Notes under the pieces: generated by a model
Told to the model about the DNA's origin: nothing
Databases searched by the model: none
What the model saw: the letters and a program-made list of their open reading frames with translations, nothing else
Assembly (NCBI GenBank): GCA_913009825.1
Contig: CAJVYQ010000029.1
Location: 1 to 62,740 of the forward strand
Source of the DNA: an uncultured Deferribacteres bacterium
GTDB lineage: Bacteria > Zhuqueibacterota > JdFR-76 > DREG01
DNA: 62,740 nt
Direction of reading: 5' to 3'
Shown here: piece after piece, positions 1 through 8,475 of the stretch
How the letters are laid out: the number at the start of each line of letters is the position of its first letter
Position numbering within the stretch: the stretch's first letter is position 1
Translations under genes and position numbers: made by a program

Positions 1-267
1 ATTTTTTCAATTTCTCTGCGCCCTCCGCGTCTCTGCGTTAAAAAAACAGGCGCTTTAAAACGCAGAGACGCAGAGAGCGCAAAGGAAGCGGATTTGTTCA
101 AAAAACTAAAGTGTTACGGTATTGTCAATACTCAGGCAGCCCGCGAAAGACTCAAAAATAAAACAGGAAAAAAGTTAGATGAGATCATTCGATTGTTTCG
201 TGCGCTTTCTGCCTGTGTCAGACAGACGTGAGCTGAATAGTTACCAATTTCATTAAAAGGAACATAG
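1..267. repeat. Intergenic repeats at left window edge
   Basis: No gene is seen. Positions 13-80 form a hairpin-like repeat (CTCTGCGTTAAAA facing AAAACGCAGAG) that recurs in variant form at 45805-45880. Positions 105-117 (AACTAAAGTGTTA) match the right end of the element family found at 44535-44806. Positions 232-244 (CTGAATAGTTAC) match the right terminal repeat of the family seen at 17488, 41540 and 54099. AAAAGGAAC at 256-264 is a plausible ribosome site for the first gene. Confidence 0.6.
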
Positions 268-654
268 ATGAAGCAAATAACGCACAGCGGAATAGCTATC
301 GATCTGGTCGGCCGGGTTCTGGAAATTGAAACCGATCATTTTGCCCGGGTGTCCCTGGTTACTAATGAAAATATGCTTGCCGATGAAAAAGGACTCATTC
401 ACGGCGGGTTCACTTTCGGACTGGCCGATTACGCTGCCATGTTAGCTGTGAATCATCCCAACGTCGTTTTGACTGCGGCGAATGTGCAATATATCCACCC
501 GGTTAAATTGGGTGATATTTTACTGGCTTTGGCCAGGGTGGAAAAAAAGGAAGGACAACAACGGCAGGTCGCCGTGGAGATTCGTGTGGCCGATAATACC
601 GTCTTTCACGGGCAATTCACTTGCCTGATCACCAACAAACATGTTTTAAGTTGA
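268..654 (+). CDS. PaaI/YbgC-like hotdog-fold thioesterase
   Basis: A 128-residue single-domain protein of the PaaI-type hotdog thioesterase family, which hydrolyses acyl-CoA thioesters in the cytoplasm. The family hallmark HGGFTFGLADYAAMLA lies at about residues 45-60, at the N-terminal end of the central helix, followed by the beta-strand region with QYIHPVKLGD. The length is typical for a stand-alone hotdog domain. AAAGGAAC just upstream of the ATG supports the start. It is the first gene of a co-directional run that continues through the Nif3-like and YlxR-L7Ae genes, which does not reveal its substrate. The family is clear; the acyl substrate cannot be told from sequence. Confidence 0.8.
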   Translation: MKQITHSGIAIDLVGRVLEIETDHFARVSLVTNENMLADEKGLIHGGFTFGLADYAAMLAVNHPNVVLTAANVQYIHPVKLGDILLALARVEKKEGQQRQVAVEIRVADNTVFHGQFTCLITNKHVLS

Positions 655-682
655 TAAAAATTTCTCCGATGAGGGAAACACA

Positions 683-985
683 ATGGGCCTGAGAATTTTA
701 ATTGTAACGCTGGCAAGCCTGATTATGCTCGGATTTATCGATGCATTCATCAACTGGTACCGGCAATTTCTAGACAGAAGATTTCCTTTTCCCAACATGA
801 AACCGGTTTTAATCAATTTCATCTGGGTTATTCTGTCGATCGTTTTTTGGCTGCACATCTCCTTTCGTCATCTGCCGGAAAGTTTGGATATGTCTCATTT
901 CCTTTTTGCTGCTTTCATCTACAGTTTAAAAGGATTACTCTCCTCTTTTTTTCATCACGAACCGGCCGCTCCGGAGGGCAGGTAA
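683..985 (+). CDS. Small membrane protein, function unknown
   Basis: A 100-residue protein with hydrophobic stretches at about residues 4-22, 44-60 and 72-88, consistent with two or three membrane segments, and a charged turn (YRQFLDRRFPFP) between the first two. I do not recognise a family. Its stop codon overlaps the ATG of the Nif3-like gene by one base (TAATG), so the two are probably translationally coupled. It begins 28 bp after the thioesterase, so the three genes may be one operon. The spacing and overlap argue that it is a real gene. Confidence 0.6.
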   Translation: MGLRILIVTLASLIMLGFIDAFINWYRQFLDRRFPFPNMKPVLINFIWVILSIVFWLHISFRHLPESLDMSHFLFAAFIYSLKGLLSSFFHHEPAAPEGR

Positions 986-1728
986 TGGACCGGCAAAAGC
1001 TGCTGCATCATCTCAATCAACTATTGGAAATCGATCGCTTCGCGGATTTTTGTCCCAACGGTTTACAGGTAGAGGGAAAATCCGAAATTCGCAAAATTGT
1101 TGCCGGAGTAAGCGTCGGTGAAAAACTGTTCCGGGCGGCCGTTGAGAAACAGGCGGATATGATCATTGTACATCACGGCATGTTCTGGCAAAAAGATCCC
1201 CACCCGTATTTCATTACCGGTTACCGTAAAAGACGGCTGGAATTGCTAATCAAAAATGACATCAATTTAGTTGCCTATCACCTGCCGCTGGATGCCCACC
1301 GGCAACTTGGCAATAACATTCAGATTCTGCGCCGTCTCAATATTGAACCGCTGGAAGCGATGGAAATCGGTTTCATCGGCATCATCAGAAATTCACTAAC
1401 TATCTTGGACCTGCACGAGAACATCGATCATCAATTAGAAACCCGGGCGATGCTTTTCGATTTTGGCCCGGAGCAGGTTGAAAAAGTGCTGGTTATCAGC
1501 GGCAGCAGTTCCTCGGCAATCGAAAAAGCCGCCGAATTGGGTGTGGATACATTCATCGGCGGCGATATACGGGAAGAACATGTGCGAATTTGCGAAGAAT
1601 TGGGTTTAAATTTCATCGCCGCCGGGCATTATAACAGCGAAAAATTTGGCGTAAAAGCGCTGACTGAATATATCAAAGAAAAATTCAATCTGAATATGGA
1701 ATTCATCGATATCTCAAATCCGGTTTAA
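985..1728 (+). CDS. Nif3-like dinuclear metal centre protein (GTP cyclohydrolase I type 2 / YbgI family)
   Basis: A 247-residue member of the Nif3/YbgI family, toroidal cytosolic proteins that hold two metal ions. Their biochemical role is still debated; some are annotated as GTP cyclohydrolase I type 2. The N-terminal DFCPNGLQVEG, the metal-binding VHHGMFW at about residue 65 and the C-terminal GHYNSEKFG are the usual family signatures. The open frame extends upstream, but the start at 985 is chosen because it overlaps the previous stop (TAATG) and gives the family's normal N-terminus and length. The extra upstream residues are a frame-shadow of the membrane-protein gene. Confidence 0.88.
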   Translation: MDRQKLLHHLNQLLEIDRFADFCPNGLQVEGKSEIRKIVAGVSVGEKLFRAAVEKQADMIIVHHGMFWQKDPHPYFITGYRKRRLELLIKNDINLVAYHLPLDAHRQLGNNIQILRRLNIEPLEAMEIGFIGIIRNSLTILDLHENIDHQLETRAMLFDFGPEQVEKVLVISGSSSSAIEKAAELGVDTFIGGDIREEHVRICEELGLNFIAAGHYNSEKFGVKALTEYIKEKFNLNMEFIDISNPV

Positions 1729-1755
1729 TAAAAAAAATAAGAAAGGGGCAAAACC

Positions 1756-2106
1756 ATGAGCGATGAGAGCAAGCAACATTTTTCCGAAGAAAAACAGAAA
1801 ATGGAAGGTTCAAAATTTTTGAATCAAATCGAAAAATTGCAGACCGAACTGAAATCTTATATTCAGGAGATTCATAACGAAATCAGGGATATTGTTTCCG
1901 GGCATTCAGTACAGGATGAACTGAACAACAAACTTGTCGCGGAAGTACATCAAATAACCGAGATGCTGCAAAAACTGGAAAATGCTCATCAATATACCCA
2001 CCGTGTCGTTAGCCAGCACGAAAAGAATCTTGAGGAGAACCGCACCCTGATCCACAAAATCGAAGAAGATATCCAAAAAATAAAATCTCTGCTTCGCGTC
2101 GATTAA
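1756..2106 (+). CDS. Coiled-coil protein, function unknown
   Basis: A 116-residue, highly charged protein with heptad-like spacing of I, L and V over most of its length (about residues 18-112) and no cysteine or signal peptide, so a cytoplasmic coiled coil is expected. AAGAAAGGGG precedes the ATG at good spacing. It lies between the Nif3-like gene and the YlxR-L7Ae fusion, only 12 bp before the latter. I see no catalytic motif. This position next to Nif3 resembles small zinc-ribbon/coiled-coil proteins that often neighbour nif3, but the CxxC pairs typical of those are absent here. Confidence 0.65.
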   Translation: MSDESKQHFSEEKQKMEGSKFLNQIEKLQTELKSYIQEIHNEIRDIVSGHSVQDELNNKLVAEVHQITEMLQKLENAHQYTHRVVSQHEKNLEENRTLIHKIEEDIQKIKSLLRVD

Positions 2107-2118
2107 ATCAGCAGAACC

Positions 2119-2709
2119 ATGCGGCGAGATTCTGCTCATATTCCGTTTCGAACCTGCCTGGCCTGCGGCGGTAAAAAAGACAAATTTACACTCATCCGTT
2201 TTGTGATCTCCAAAGATCATGCTCTAATGCCGGATCCGGGACAAAAATTAGCCGGCCGGGGATATTATCTCTGTCCGTTAATGGACTGCTTCCGCAAATT
2301 GATAAAATCCCGCCGTTTTCGCAAAATTACGGCCGGCAGCAGCGCCGTACAAAAGCAAAATTTTATCTGGGAGTACAAAGAAATGATTCAACCGGATCGC
2401 ATCCAATCTCTCGTCGGCCTGGCCCGCAGGGCGGGTAAAGTGGCGCTGGGTCAGCAGGCGGTACAGGCGGCCATCAAAAGGAAACGGACACAATTAGTGA
2501 TCATCGCCGAAGATGCGGCGGAGAACACCAAAAATAAATTCCGGGAACTGACAAATCGCACGGGCGGAGCTACTGTATTCATCACCGGCTCCAAGAGCGA
2601 ATGGGGCCGGCTTTTCGGCAAAGAAAGCACCGCGGTTTTTGCTATTTTAGACCGCAATTTTGCGCGGGGAATTTTAACAGAGACGCCCCGAAAAATGAAA
2701 AAAGAGTAG
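2119..2709 (+). CDS. YlxR (DUF448) - L7Ae/YlxQ fusion, RNA-binding
   Basis: A 196-residue fusion. Residues about 8-75 are a YlxR/DUF448 domain (RTCLACGGKKDK and GRGYYLCP with a later Cys). Residues about 92-185 are an L7Ae/YlxQ-type kink-turn RNA-binding domain (LVGLARRAGKVALGQQAV, then LVIIAEDAAENT). In most bacteria ylxR and ylxQ are separate small genes between nusA and infB; here they form one protein and neither nusA nor infB is nearby. The role is presumably in RNA or ribosome biology; YlxR has also been implicated in regulation of RNase P. No clear Shine-Dalgarno sequence is seen, and it starts 12 bp after the preceding gene. Confidence 0.82.
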   Translation: MRRDSAHIPFRTCLACGGKKDKFTLIRFVISKDHALMPDPGQKLAGRGYYLCPLMDCFRKLIKSRRFRKITAGSSAVQKQNFIWEYKEMIQPDRIQSLVGLARRAGKVALGQQAVQAAIKRKRTQLVIIAEDAAENTKNKFRELTNRTGGATVFITGSKSEWGRLFGKESTAVFAILDRNFARGILTETPRKMKKE

Positions 2710-2718
2710 AACAGTTTA

Positions 2719-2986
2719 AGACCCGGCAGGTTTTCTTTAAATTAATGAGTTCACTCTAAAAAGCCCTGAAGGGCTTAGAATAATAATTGTTTGCTCTTTT
2801 CCCCCGACATGAATGTCGGGGCTAACATATTTTATATTCATCAATTAGCCCCGTCCTTTAGGGCGGGGTTTAAATCGAATAATCAAGATGATGAGGGGCT
2901 TTAGCCCCTTTTTAGAGTGGAATCATTAATGATTTTAAACATTCAATTTTGGGTGAATAATACCCGAATTAAACCTGCCGGGTCTT
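2719..2986. repeat. Nested 268-bp imperfect inverted-repeat element
   Basis: The outer arms AAGACCCGGCAGG (2719-2731) and CCTGCCGGGTCTT (2974-2986) are exact complements. Inside them, TTAATGAGTTCACTCTAAAAA pairs with a TTTTTAGAGTG...ATTAATG counterpart near 2911-2935, and two further short hairpins (CCCGACATGAATGTCGGG; GCCCCGTCCTTTAGGGCGGGG) fill the middle. No reading frame is present. It looks like a non-coding mobile or structural repeat and may also act as a bidirectional terminator. Confidence 0.6.
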
Positions 2987-3012
2987 TTTAGATTTATTAA
3001 AAAAGTTCATTT

Positions 3013-3047
3013 CAGAAGCTGACCTTCTTTAAGAAGGTCAGCTTCTG
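3013..3047. terminator. Strong hairpin between convergent genes
   Basis: CAGAAGCTGACCTTCTT and AAGAAGGTCAGCTTCTG form a perfect 17-bp stem between the YlxR-L7Ae gene (+) and the beta-propeller gene (-). A near-identical hairpin stands at 24163-24199, again next to a hairpin of the AACCTGCC/AACCTTCC type, so this is also a dispersed repeat. Confidence 0.55.
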
Positions 3048-3133
3048 CCTTTTAAAGCGCTAAAATGATTTTTTCCCCGAACTCAGCCCACAACTTGATT
3101 GTGAGTTTCCACATTCATTTTCTTCAAAACCGC

Positions 3134-5041
3134 TCACCGTATCAAAACCATCTTATGCACATCTACCTGGTTTTCTATTTTCAGACGATAGTAATATACG
3201 CCGCTGTTTACTAAATCACCCTTCTGATTTTGTCCCCGCCACATTACGCGATAAGTTCCGGCATTTTTCGTTCCCGCCACAAGTGTAAACACTTCCCGGC
3301 CAAGGGAATTAAATATTTTCAGTTCCACATTACTTGATTTTGGCAGCGAGTACGATATCATGGTTTCAGGGTTGAAAGGGTTCGGATAGTTTTGTCCCAG
3401 ATGAAATCTAACCGGCTGCACCTCCACGCCGTTTTCCACAACTCTTGTGAGCGGCTCACTGTTAATAGCTGCAACCGCATCCAGGTCAAAATCGCCGTTA
3501 TAAAGTCCTTCCTTATAGATGTCGCCCAAATCTGTTAGTTTCACATACGTCGCCCAGGCCAGACCAACATCCTCAAGATCAAACTGGTCGCCGCCGGAAA
3601 CAGAAGGATCAAGCGGCTGTAAATTATTCTTCGTCGGCGTTACGCCGGCCAGGCCGGACATATCGGTAGTGTCATACGGAAACGTCACCCAATTTTGACC
3701 GTCCTGACTGACGGAAACAATGGCTGCTTCCACAAACACCGAGCCGTCGAATAACGAAATAAACGGATTTTCAAAAACAGTAAAATCTGCGCCTGGACCG
3801 TTGACTATTTTATTGTCCGTAAATTGCAGGATAATTTCACCGCCATCGCCCAGCGAAAGGATCTCCTCCGGTTTGGAACTGGGATTATAAGGCGTCAATG
3901 CCGGATCCTGATCAGGCGGGCCAAGGACATTAATCGGGAAAAACGCCTCACCCAGATGACTCCAGTTTTGTCCCGGCGTAAAACCGGCCACCGCATCCGC
4001 CCACGGATCTGAACTTTGAATCGGTTCCACAATCACCATATCCTGGGCGCCCAGGCCAAAACCGTACGTTGCCAGCACAGTGTCTGCTGAAATATCGAAC
4101 TTCTGTGCCGTATCATCGCCAAAATTGGCGATCCAAAGCACATTTTCTTTACCGTCGAAAAACAGATTCATGGCGCCAAAACCTACTTTGATGGGATTAC
4201 CTGCGCCGTGCAAAATGGAACCGGAAAAAGCGTTGTACGAGTAAAGGTAGCCATCGGGATCGACACCGAAATCCGGCAGATACGCTTTTCCGTCCGGCGT
4301 GATGAGAATATCTCCCGGCGCACCGCCTATTTCAATGGTGTCTACTACTGCCGGTTTCCAGCCGGGCCCGGCGTAGCGATCGATGACCGCAACCTGTCCC
4401 TTTATCGTCGCGTAATTTCCGGTGCAGATCACGTGAATTTTGCCATCGGGAGAGAGCGCCAGATCCTGTGGATTGGCGGGAACATTCAACGTCTGCACAA
4501 CGGAATCCGCGCCAATATCTATGATGGATACAGTGGAAGGATCGTACGCAGGATAACCGCCGGTATTGCAGACAAAAGCCTGTCCTTCAACCACTAAAAT
4601 ACCTTCCGGGCCCACGCCGACGGGGATTTCTTTCAGCACGGCACCGGTTGAAACATTCACTACGGAAACTGTGCCGGCAACCAAATTGGTGATATACACT
4701 TTATTCAATCCGACAAAAACCATTTTATACGGGTTGCTGCCCTGCGCCAGCGCAATGGTTTTTGCCGCGCTGCCATCATTTTGCGGATCGATCACCATTA
4801 TGTCATTTGTGCCGGAATTTAAAATATAAAGTTTGTCATTGAAGGTAATAATTTGATTGGGCCACTGACCGACCTGAACAAAATCATTAAGTATTTCGCC
4901 TGTTTCCAGATTCATCTTGGAAAGGGTTCGTGCCGTTCCGTTCAACACATAAAGCGTTCTCGGCACATCGCCCAGGACGGTACCGGCAAAAATGATTGTT
5001 GAAAACAACACGGTGAAAAATTTTACTTTTGGGCTTTTCAT
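3134..5041 (-). CDS. T9SS-exported YncE-like beta-propeller, candidate BtuG-type B12-binding protein
   Basis: A 635-residue secreted protein. Residues 1-24 are a signal peptide. About 27-340 is a YncE/YVTN-type beta-propeller with repeated PNQIIT, NPYKMVF, PQDLALSPDG and PGDILITPDG blade turns. About 345-535 is a second beta-rich domain (GGEIILQFTDN, GADFTVFENPF, FDLDAVAAIN) common in surface proteins. The C-terminus (about 545-635) is a T9SS type A sorting domain with NYPNPFNPE. It lies downstream, on the same strand, of a TonB receptor that follows a cobalamin riboswitch. In Bacteroides the YncE-like propeller BtuG pairs with BtuB and binds B12 at the surface; by position and fold this may be its equivalent, anchored by T9SS rather than by a lipid. 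B12 binding is inferred. An element-filled 740-bp gap separates it from the receptor, so co-transcription is uncertain. Confidence 0.75.
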   Translation of the reverse strand: MKSPKVKFFTVLFSTIIFAGTVLGDVPRTLYVLNGTARTLSKMNLETGEILNDFVQVGQWPNQIITFNDKLYILNSGTNDIMVIDPQNDGSAAKTIALAQGSNPYKMVFVGLNKVYITNLVAGTVSVVNVSTGAVLKEIPVGVGPEGILVVEGQAFVCNTGGYPAYDPSTVSIIDIGADSVVQTLNVPANPQDLALSPDGKIHVICTGNYATIKGQVAVIDRYAGPGWKPAVVDTIEIGGAPGDILITPDGKAYLPDFGVDPDGYLYSYNAFSGSILHGAGNPIKVGFGAMNLFFDGKENVLWIANFGDDTAQKFDISADTVLATYGFGLGAQDMVIVEPIQSSDPWADAVAGFTPGQNWSHLGEAFFPINVLGPPDQDPALTPYNPSSKPEEILSLGDGGEIILQFTDNKIVNGPGADFTVFENPFISLFDGSVFVEAAIVSVSQDGQNWVTFPYDTTDMSGLAGVTPTKNNLQPLDPSVSGGDQFDLEDVGLAWATYVKLTDLGDIYKEGLYNGDFDLDAVAAINSEPLTRVVENGVEVQPVRFHLGQNYPNPFNPETMISYSLPKSSNVELKIFNSLGREVFTLVAGTKNAGTYRVMWRGQNQKGDLVNSGVYYYRLKIENQVDVHKMVLIR

Positions 5042-5122
5042 AACTCCTCCTTTTTTGATAAATTGTTAGTTAATATGTAGGAACCCTTCAACTCCTCGCC
5101 TGAGTCGAAGCGTGATTTTACT

Positions 5123-5497
5123 TAATTAGAGCCTGTCCGAAAACTCCCGTTTTTATCATTTAGATCCGCCATTTGGTGGAGAGAAATGTAACCAATCACA
5201 GGAGTAAATATGCAGCTTTTTAAAACCGCTGAAGCGGTTATTACAATTTTTACTGTTTTAGCCCACGACTTAAGTCGTGGGCTAGCGGATAAAAAATATT
5301 TTAGAACCGTTTTAACGGTTTTTTTAGGTTATTCACCTACCGTGATCGGTTACAGAGAAATCTGTTTAACCCGTTAAATTATAATAGAATACAGATTCCT
5401 CGACTTCGTCACGATAAAAACCATCGGGACTGCCCGCCTGAGTCGGGCAAGCGCTCGGAATGACAGGTTTTACTGGTTTTCGGACCGACACTAATTA
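5123..5497. mobile_element. MITE-like element, family 1 (copy a)
   Basis: About 375 bp with imperfect terminal inverted repeats built on AGTGTCTGTCCGAAAA (GAGCCTGTCCGAAAA at the left, TTTTCGGACCGACACT at the right). It contains no reading frame but several internal hairpins, such as AACCGCTGAAGCGGTT and GCCCACGACTTAAGTCGTGGGC. The copy at 11018-11383 is the reverse complement of most of this sequence. AATTAG flanks both ends and could be part of a target duplication. Confidence 0.72.
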
Positions 5498-5687
5498 GAG
5501 TTCGAACGAAAACTCATGTTTTTGTCATTTTGATCCGTTAAAGACAGAGAGAAATCTGTTTAATTTATTTATCGTGGTACAAAGAATTCTTGAATCCGTC
5601 CCGGTAAAAACCATCGGGACTCCCCACCAGAGTTGGGCAGGCGCTCGGAATGACAGGTTTTACCGATTTTCGGTCGGGCGCTCACTA
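5491..5687. repeat. Degenerate family-1 element remnant
   Basis: It directly abuts copy a. It starts with TTAGAGTTCGAACGAAAACTC and ends with GATTTTCGGTCGGGCGCTCACT, and its centre repeats the CCATCGGGACT...GGCGCTCGGAATGACAGG segment found inside copy a. It appears to be a shortened, diverged relative sharing the junction repeat. Positions 5688-5783 show nothing recognisable. Confidence 0.5.
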
Positions 5688-5783
5688 TTTTTTAGCAAAT
5701 CATTTCTTTTTCAACCTCATGGTTTACTGCGGACCGATACTTTTTCACTAAATTAACACAATCACTTTCAGTAACAAAATCGC

Positions 5784-7994
5784 TCACATTTTCACCGCAA
5801 TTCCCAACCTCCACTCCCGGGGCGGCAACGGCATATCTTCCAGAATTTCATAGCTTTGGCCGGTTAAATTAAAAACAGAAAATTTCAGCAGCAATTCCTG
5901 TTTATGCAAATGCAGTTTCTGCGACAGATGGCAATCCAACACTTGATATCCCGGGATGGTAACGGTGTTTGATTCGGTTACATAGCGACTGCCGGAGTAT
6001 CGGTAGTTGAACAAAGCCTGCAAATTCCTGTAATCGATCCGCAAACCGATTTTAACGGAATTTTGCGGACGATAGGGCAGTATTTTATCCCGGATAGTTC
6101 TTCTCGGACTTTTATTCACGGGTCTCAATTTGGTATACCCAAAAGAGAGAGAAAACCACTGATTTTGCGGCTGAAAATGGAAGGAATATTCCTGCCCGGT
6201 GATGACGGCGTCCGTATTGTAAGGAGAAAAAGTTTGAAAATTACCCAACCGCCAGACGATCAGATCGGATACCACATTTTGAAAAGCGGAAATCTCCGCC
6301 CGAAATTCACCCCGGATTTCCAATTTCCCGCCGCAGCTTAGTTCTCTGTTTTCACTTTTTTCCGGCAGGAGATTCTGCTTGCCGCTGACACGAAAATCCT
6401 GATAAAAAAGATCGGCAAAAGTTGGCATCCGGAACGAGCGACCGAAGTTTGCCCGTAGAAAAATCCGGTTTCGCTCACCGCAGCTTATCAGTAGTCCCAC
6501 AGCGGGGCTCATTTGTTTATCCCGGCGCGCTTCGTTTCCGGCGGCAATGCCGATCTGATCGTAGCGCAGAGACGAAGACAGAGTGAACCCGGATTTCAAA
6601 CCGGAATATTTCCGGTTCCACTCCTGAGACAGATAGATGCCGCGGCTTCGGTCACGCGCCGTTCCGATGGGAGAATGGCGCCGCGAAAACAGATTTTCAT
6701 CGCTGAAGTTGAGCCTTTTTTCCTCGTAACCCAGATCGATTTTACCTTGTTTTCCGGCAAACCAGGTCATACGCGTTTGTGCTGTGGTTATTTGCACAGT
6801 ATTCAAATAGTGGTACCGTGGGGTTCTGCGATTGCGTAATTCCGCATCGTCCGGCCACAAATTGCTGTTCTCCGTAACCGACCGGCTCTTTTTTGCACTC
6901 ATAAAAAATTGCATGTTTTCCCGGTCAAAACGATAATCGGCGCCCCAATTTTCCCGTTCTGTTTTCACCCGGGCGTAGGCTGTCCAGTAATTAATTTTAC
7001 CGGGCAGTCCCCGGCCGGAATGGAATCCTTGTCCCTGCAGAGAAAAAAGATGACCGCCTGAACGGTAATTCAGCCGGAAAAAAATATTGCGGGACCGGGT
7101 GTCCGCATTGAGCCTCTCTTCATTGACTCTTTTGTGATCAGGCGTCTCGTAATTGTAGGGATAATTTCCGGCGCTCAGCGAATAGTTGTACGATAAAAAA
7201 GCGGAGAAATTTCTAAATTGTCCGGACCAGCTCGGTGCCATCTGATACATGCGAAAAGAACCGGCGGCGCTGTTAAAATGGAATTTATTGTCAAAACTTT
7301 TCCGGGTGATAATGTTTAACACCCCGCCAATAGCGCCGCTGCCGAACCGGGCAGAATTGCCGCCTTTATAAATTTCGATTCTTTCAATCTGATTCAACGG
7401 GATAAGGGAAAGATCGCTTATTCCCGTTAACTGATCATTCAACGGCACACCGTCCAGAAGCACCAGCACCTGATTTGCTTCACTGCCCCGGATACTTATT
7501 CTTTTTCTGCCGCCGTCGCCGCCTGAATTTTGAATATCGATTCCCGGTACCGTTTGTAATATTTCCGCCACCTGCCGGTAATTGCTGCGCTCAATCTGCT
7601 GCCGGGTGACCGTAACCACCTTCTTTGTGGGATCTTTTTGCATTCTCCGCGCCGATACCTCCACTCCAGCCAATTGGATAATAGCCCGTTTCAACCGGAA
7701 TGTAACTGTCGCCGGCTGATCCGGCGTCACTACAACATGATCCGCCGTTTCAGACTTGTACCCCATAAAAGTTGCCTGAAGGGAATAAACGCCGACTAAA
7801 AGATTATCCAGTATAAAGCGTCCATTTTCATCGCTAGTTGTTCCGAAACCACTGCCGACAACCACAATGTTCGCTCCAACAAGCGGCTTTCCGTATTGCC
7901 TGTCGGTAACGGTACCGGATATCTTGACGATCGATTGCCCCCGGAGCGGGGCACAACCGAACAGAACAATGAGTAAAAATACTGAAATTTTCAT
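5784..7994 (-). CDS. btuB: TonB-dependent receptor, BtuB-like (vitamin B12 uptake)
   Basis: A 736-residue outer-membrane receptor. Signal peptide about 1-19; carboxypeptidase-regulatory-like domain about 24-105 (GTVTDRQYGKPLVGANIVV); plug domain about 120-235 (VAEILQTVPGIDIQ, RISIRGSEANQVLVLLDG, GAIGGVLNIITRK); then a beta-barrel to the C-terminus. The length is typical for the family. The substrate is assigned from context: the 5' leader (8051-8320) holds a cobalamin riboswitch followed by an intrinsic terminator, so expression should fall when B12 is plentiful. The ATG at 7994 lies about 55 bp past the terminator. The same-strand neighbour downstream is the beta-propeller protein. The receptor class is certain; cobalamin or a related corrinoid as substrate is a strong inference. 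Confidence 0.9.
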   Translation of the reverse strand: MKISVFLLIVLFGCAPLRGQSIVKISGTVTDRQYGKPLVGANIVVVGSGFGTTSDENGRFILDNLLVGVYSLQATFMGYKSETADHVVVTPDQPATVTFRLKRAIIQLAGVEVSARRMQKDPTKKVVTVTRQQIERSNYRQVAEILQTVPGIDIQNSGGDGGRKRISIRGSEANQVLVLLDGVPLNDQLTGISDLSLIPLNQIERIEIYKGGNSARFGSGAIGGVLNIITRKSFDNKFHFNSAAGSFRMYQMAPSWSGQFRNFSAFLSYNYSLSAGNYPYNYETPDHKRVNEERLNADTRSRNIFFRLNYRSGGHLFSLQGQGFHSGRGLPGKINYWTAYARVKTERENWGADYRFDRENMQFFMSAKKSRSVTENSNLWPDDAELRNRRTPRYHYLNTVQITTAQTRMTWFAGKQGKIDLGYEEKRLNFSDENLFSRRHSPIGTARDRSRGIYLSQEWNRKYSGLKSGFTLSSSLRYDQIGIAAGNEARRDKQMSPAVGLLISCGERNRIFLRANFGRSFRMPTFADLFYQDFRVSGKQNLLPEKSENRELSCGGKLEIRGEFRAEISAFQNVVSDLIVWRLGNFQTFSPYNTDAVITGQEYSFHFQPQNQWFSLSFGYTKLRPVNKSPRRTIRDKILPYRPQNSVKIGLRIDYRNLQALFNYRYSGSRYVTESNTVTIPGYQVLDCHLSQKLHLHKQELLLKFSVFNLTGQSYEILEDMPLPPREWRLGIAVKM

Positions 7995-8050
7995 AACAAT
8001 TTTCTTGTATTAAACCGGGCGGGAAGGACAGGACGGAAAAAGCAGGGAAT

Positions 8051-8085
8051 AAAAAAACCCCAACCTTCTTCAGAGAAAATCGGGG
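8051..8085 (-). terminator. Riboswitch expression-platform terminator
   Basis: On the minus strand CCCCGATTTTC pairs with GAAGGTTGGGG (with G-T pairs) and is followed by TTTTTTTATT. It lies between the cobalamin aptamer and the btuB start, so the riboswitch probably works by premature termination. Confidence 0.82.
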
Positions 8086-8139
8086 CGCAAAAATTAGCTA
8101 TCCACACCTTACCCGCGAAGGTTCCAATGGAACATGAAT

Positions 8140-8320
8140 CAAACGGCAGGTCTCCTGGCTTAAGGCATCCAACCTACTAATTACACCTTCCCATCCCGAA
8201 AGCCGGGACAGTGGTTTCAATTCTGTAACTTTCGTAGCCTATCACAGTAGCGGGGCTGCGACGGTTTTAAACCGTCTTCCCTATTATTCCGCCATGGCGG
8301 AACCGTTTAATATTGATGTC
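8140..8320 (-). promoter_or_regulatory. Cobalamin riboswitch (B12 aptamer)
   Basis: Reading the minus strand, the conserved B12 box GCCAGGAGACCTGCC lies at 8159-8145. The upstream core CAGCCCCGCTACTGTGA lies at about 8258-8242, preceded by GGGAAGACGGTTTAAAACCGTC, with a hairpin (GGTTCCGCCATGGCGGAA) at the 5' side. This order matches the adenosylcobalamin-class riboswitch architecture. It precedes the btuB-like gene and its terminator. The exact 5' and 3' limits are approximate. Confidence 0.93.
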
Positions 8321-8434
8321 AAAGAATGAACTGTTTGAAATGTAAGAATAGCACACATGGGATGCAAGAGATTTTTTTTGACACCATTAAAACTTTTCGG
8401 GTTGTGTTCGTTAACCGTAAACCTTCTGTTCGTT

Positions 8435-8466
8435 AACCTTCCGGGTTTTGAAAACCTGGAAGGTTT
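8435..8466. repeat. AACCTTCC hairpin repeat
   Basis: AACCTTCCGGGTTTT and AAAACCTGGAAGGTTT form a 32-bp near-perfect palindrome, a member of a dispersed hairpin family (also at 9576, 11403 and 24118). It ends 9 bp before the -35 box of the perR-like gene. GTTCGTTAACC occurs twice just upstream (8406 and 8429). Confidence 0.7.
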
Positions 8467-8475
8467 GAAATAAAA

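Noticed and set aside
847-984. Upstream extension of the Nif3-like frame
   Set aside because: It overlaps the small membrane-protein gene in another frame; the TAATG junction at 983-987 gives the natural start.
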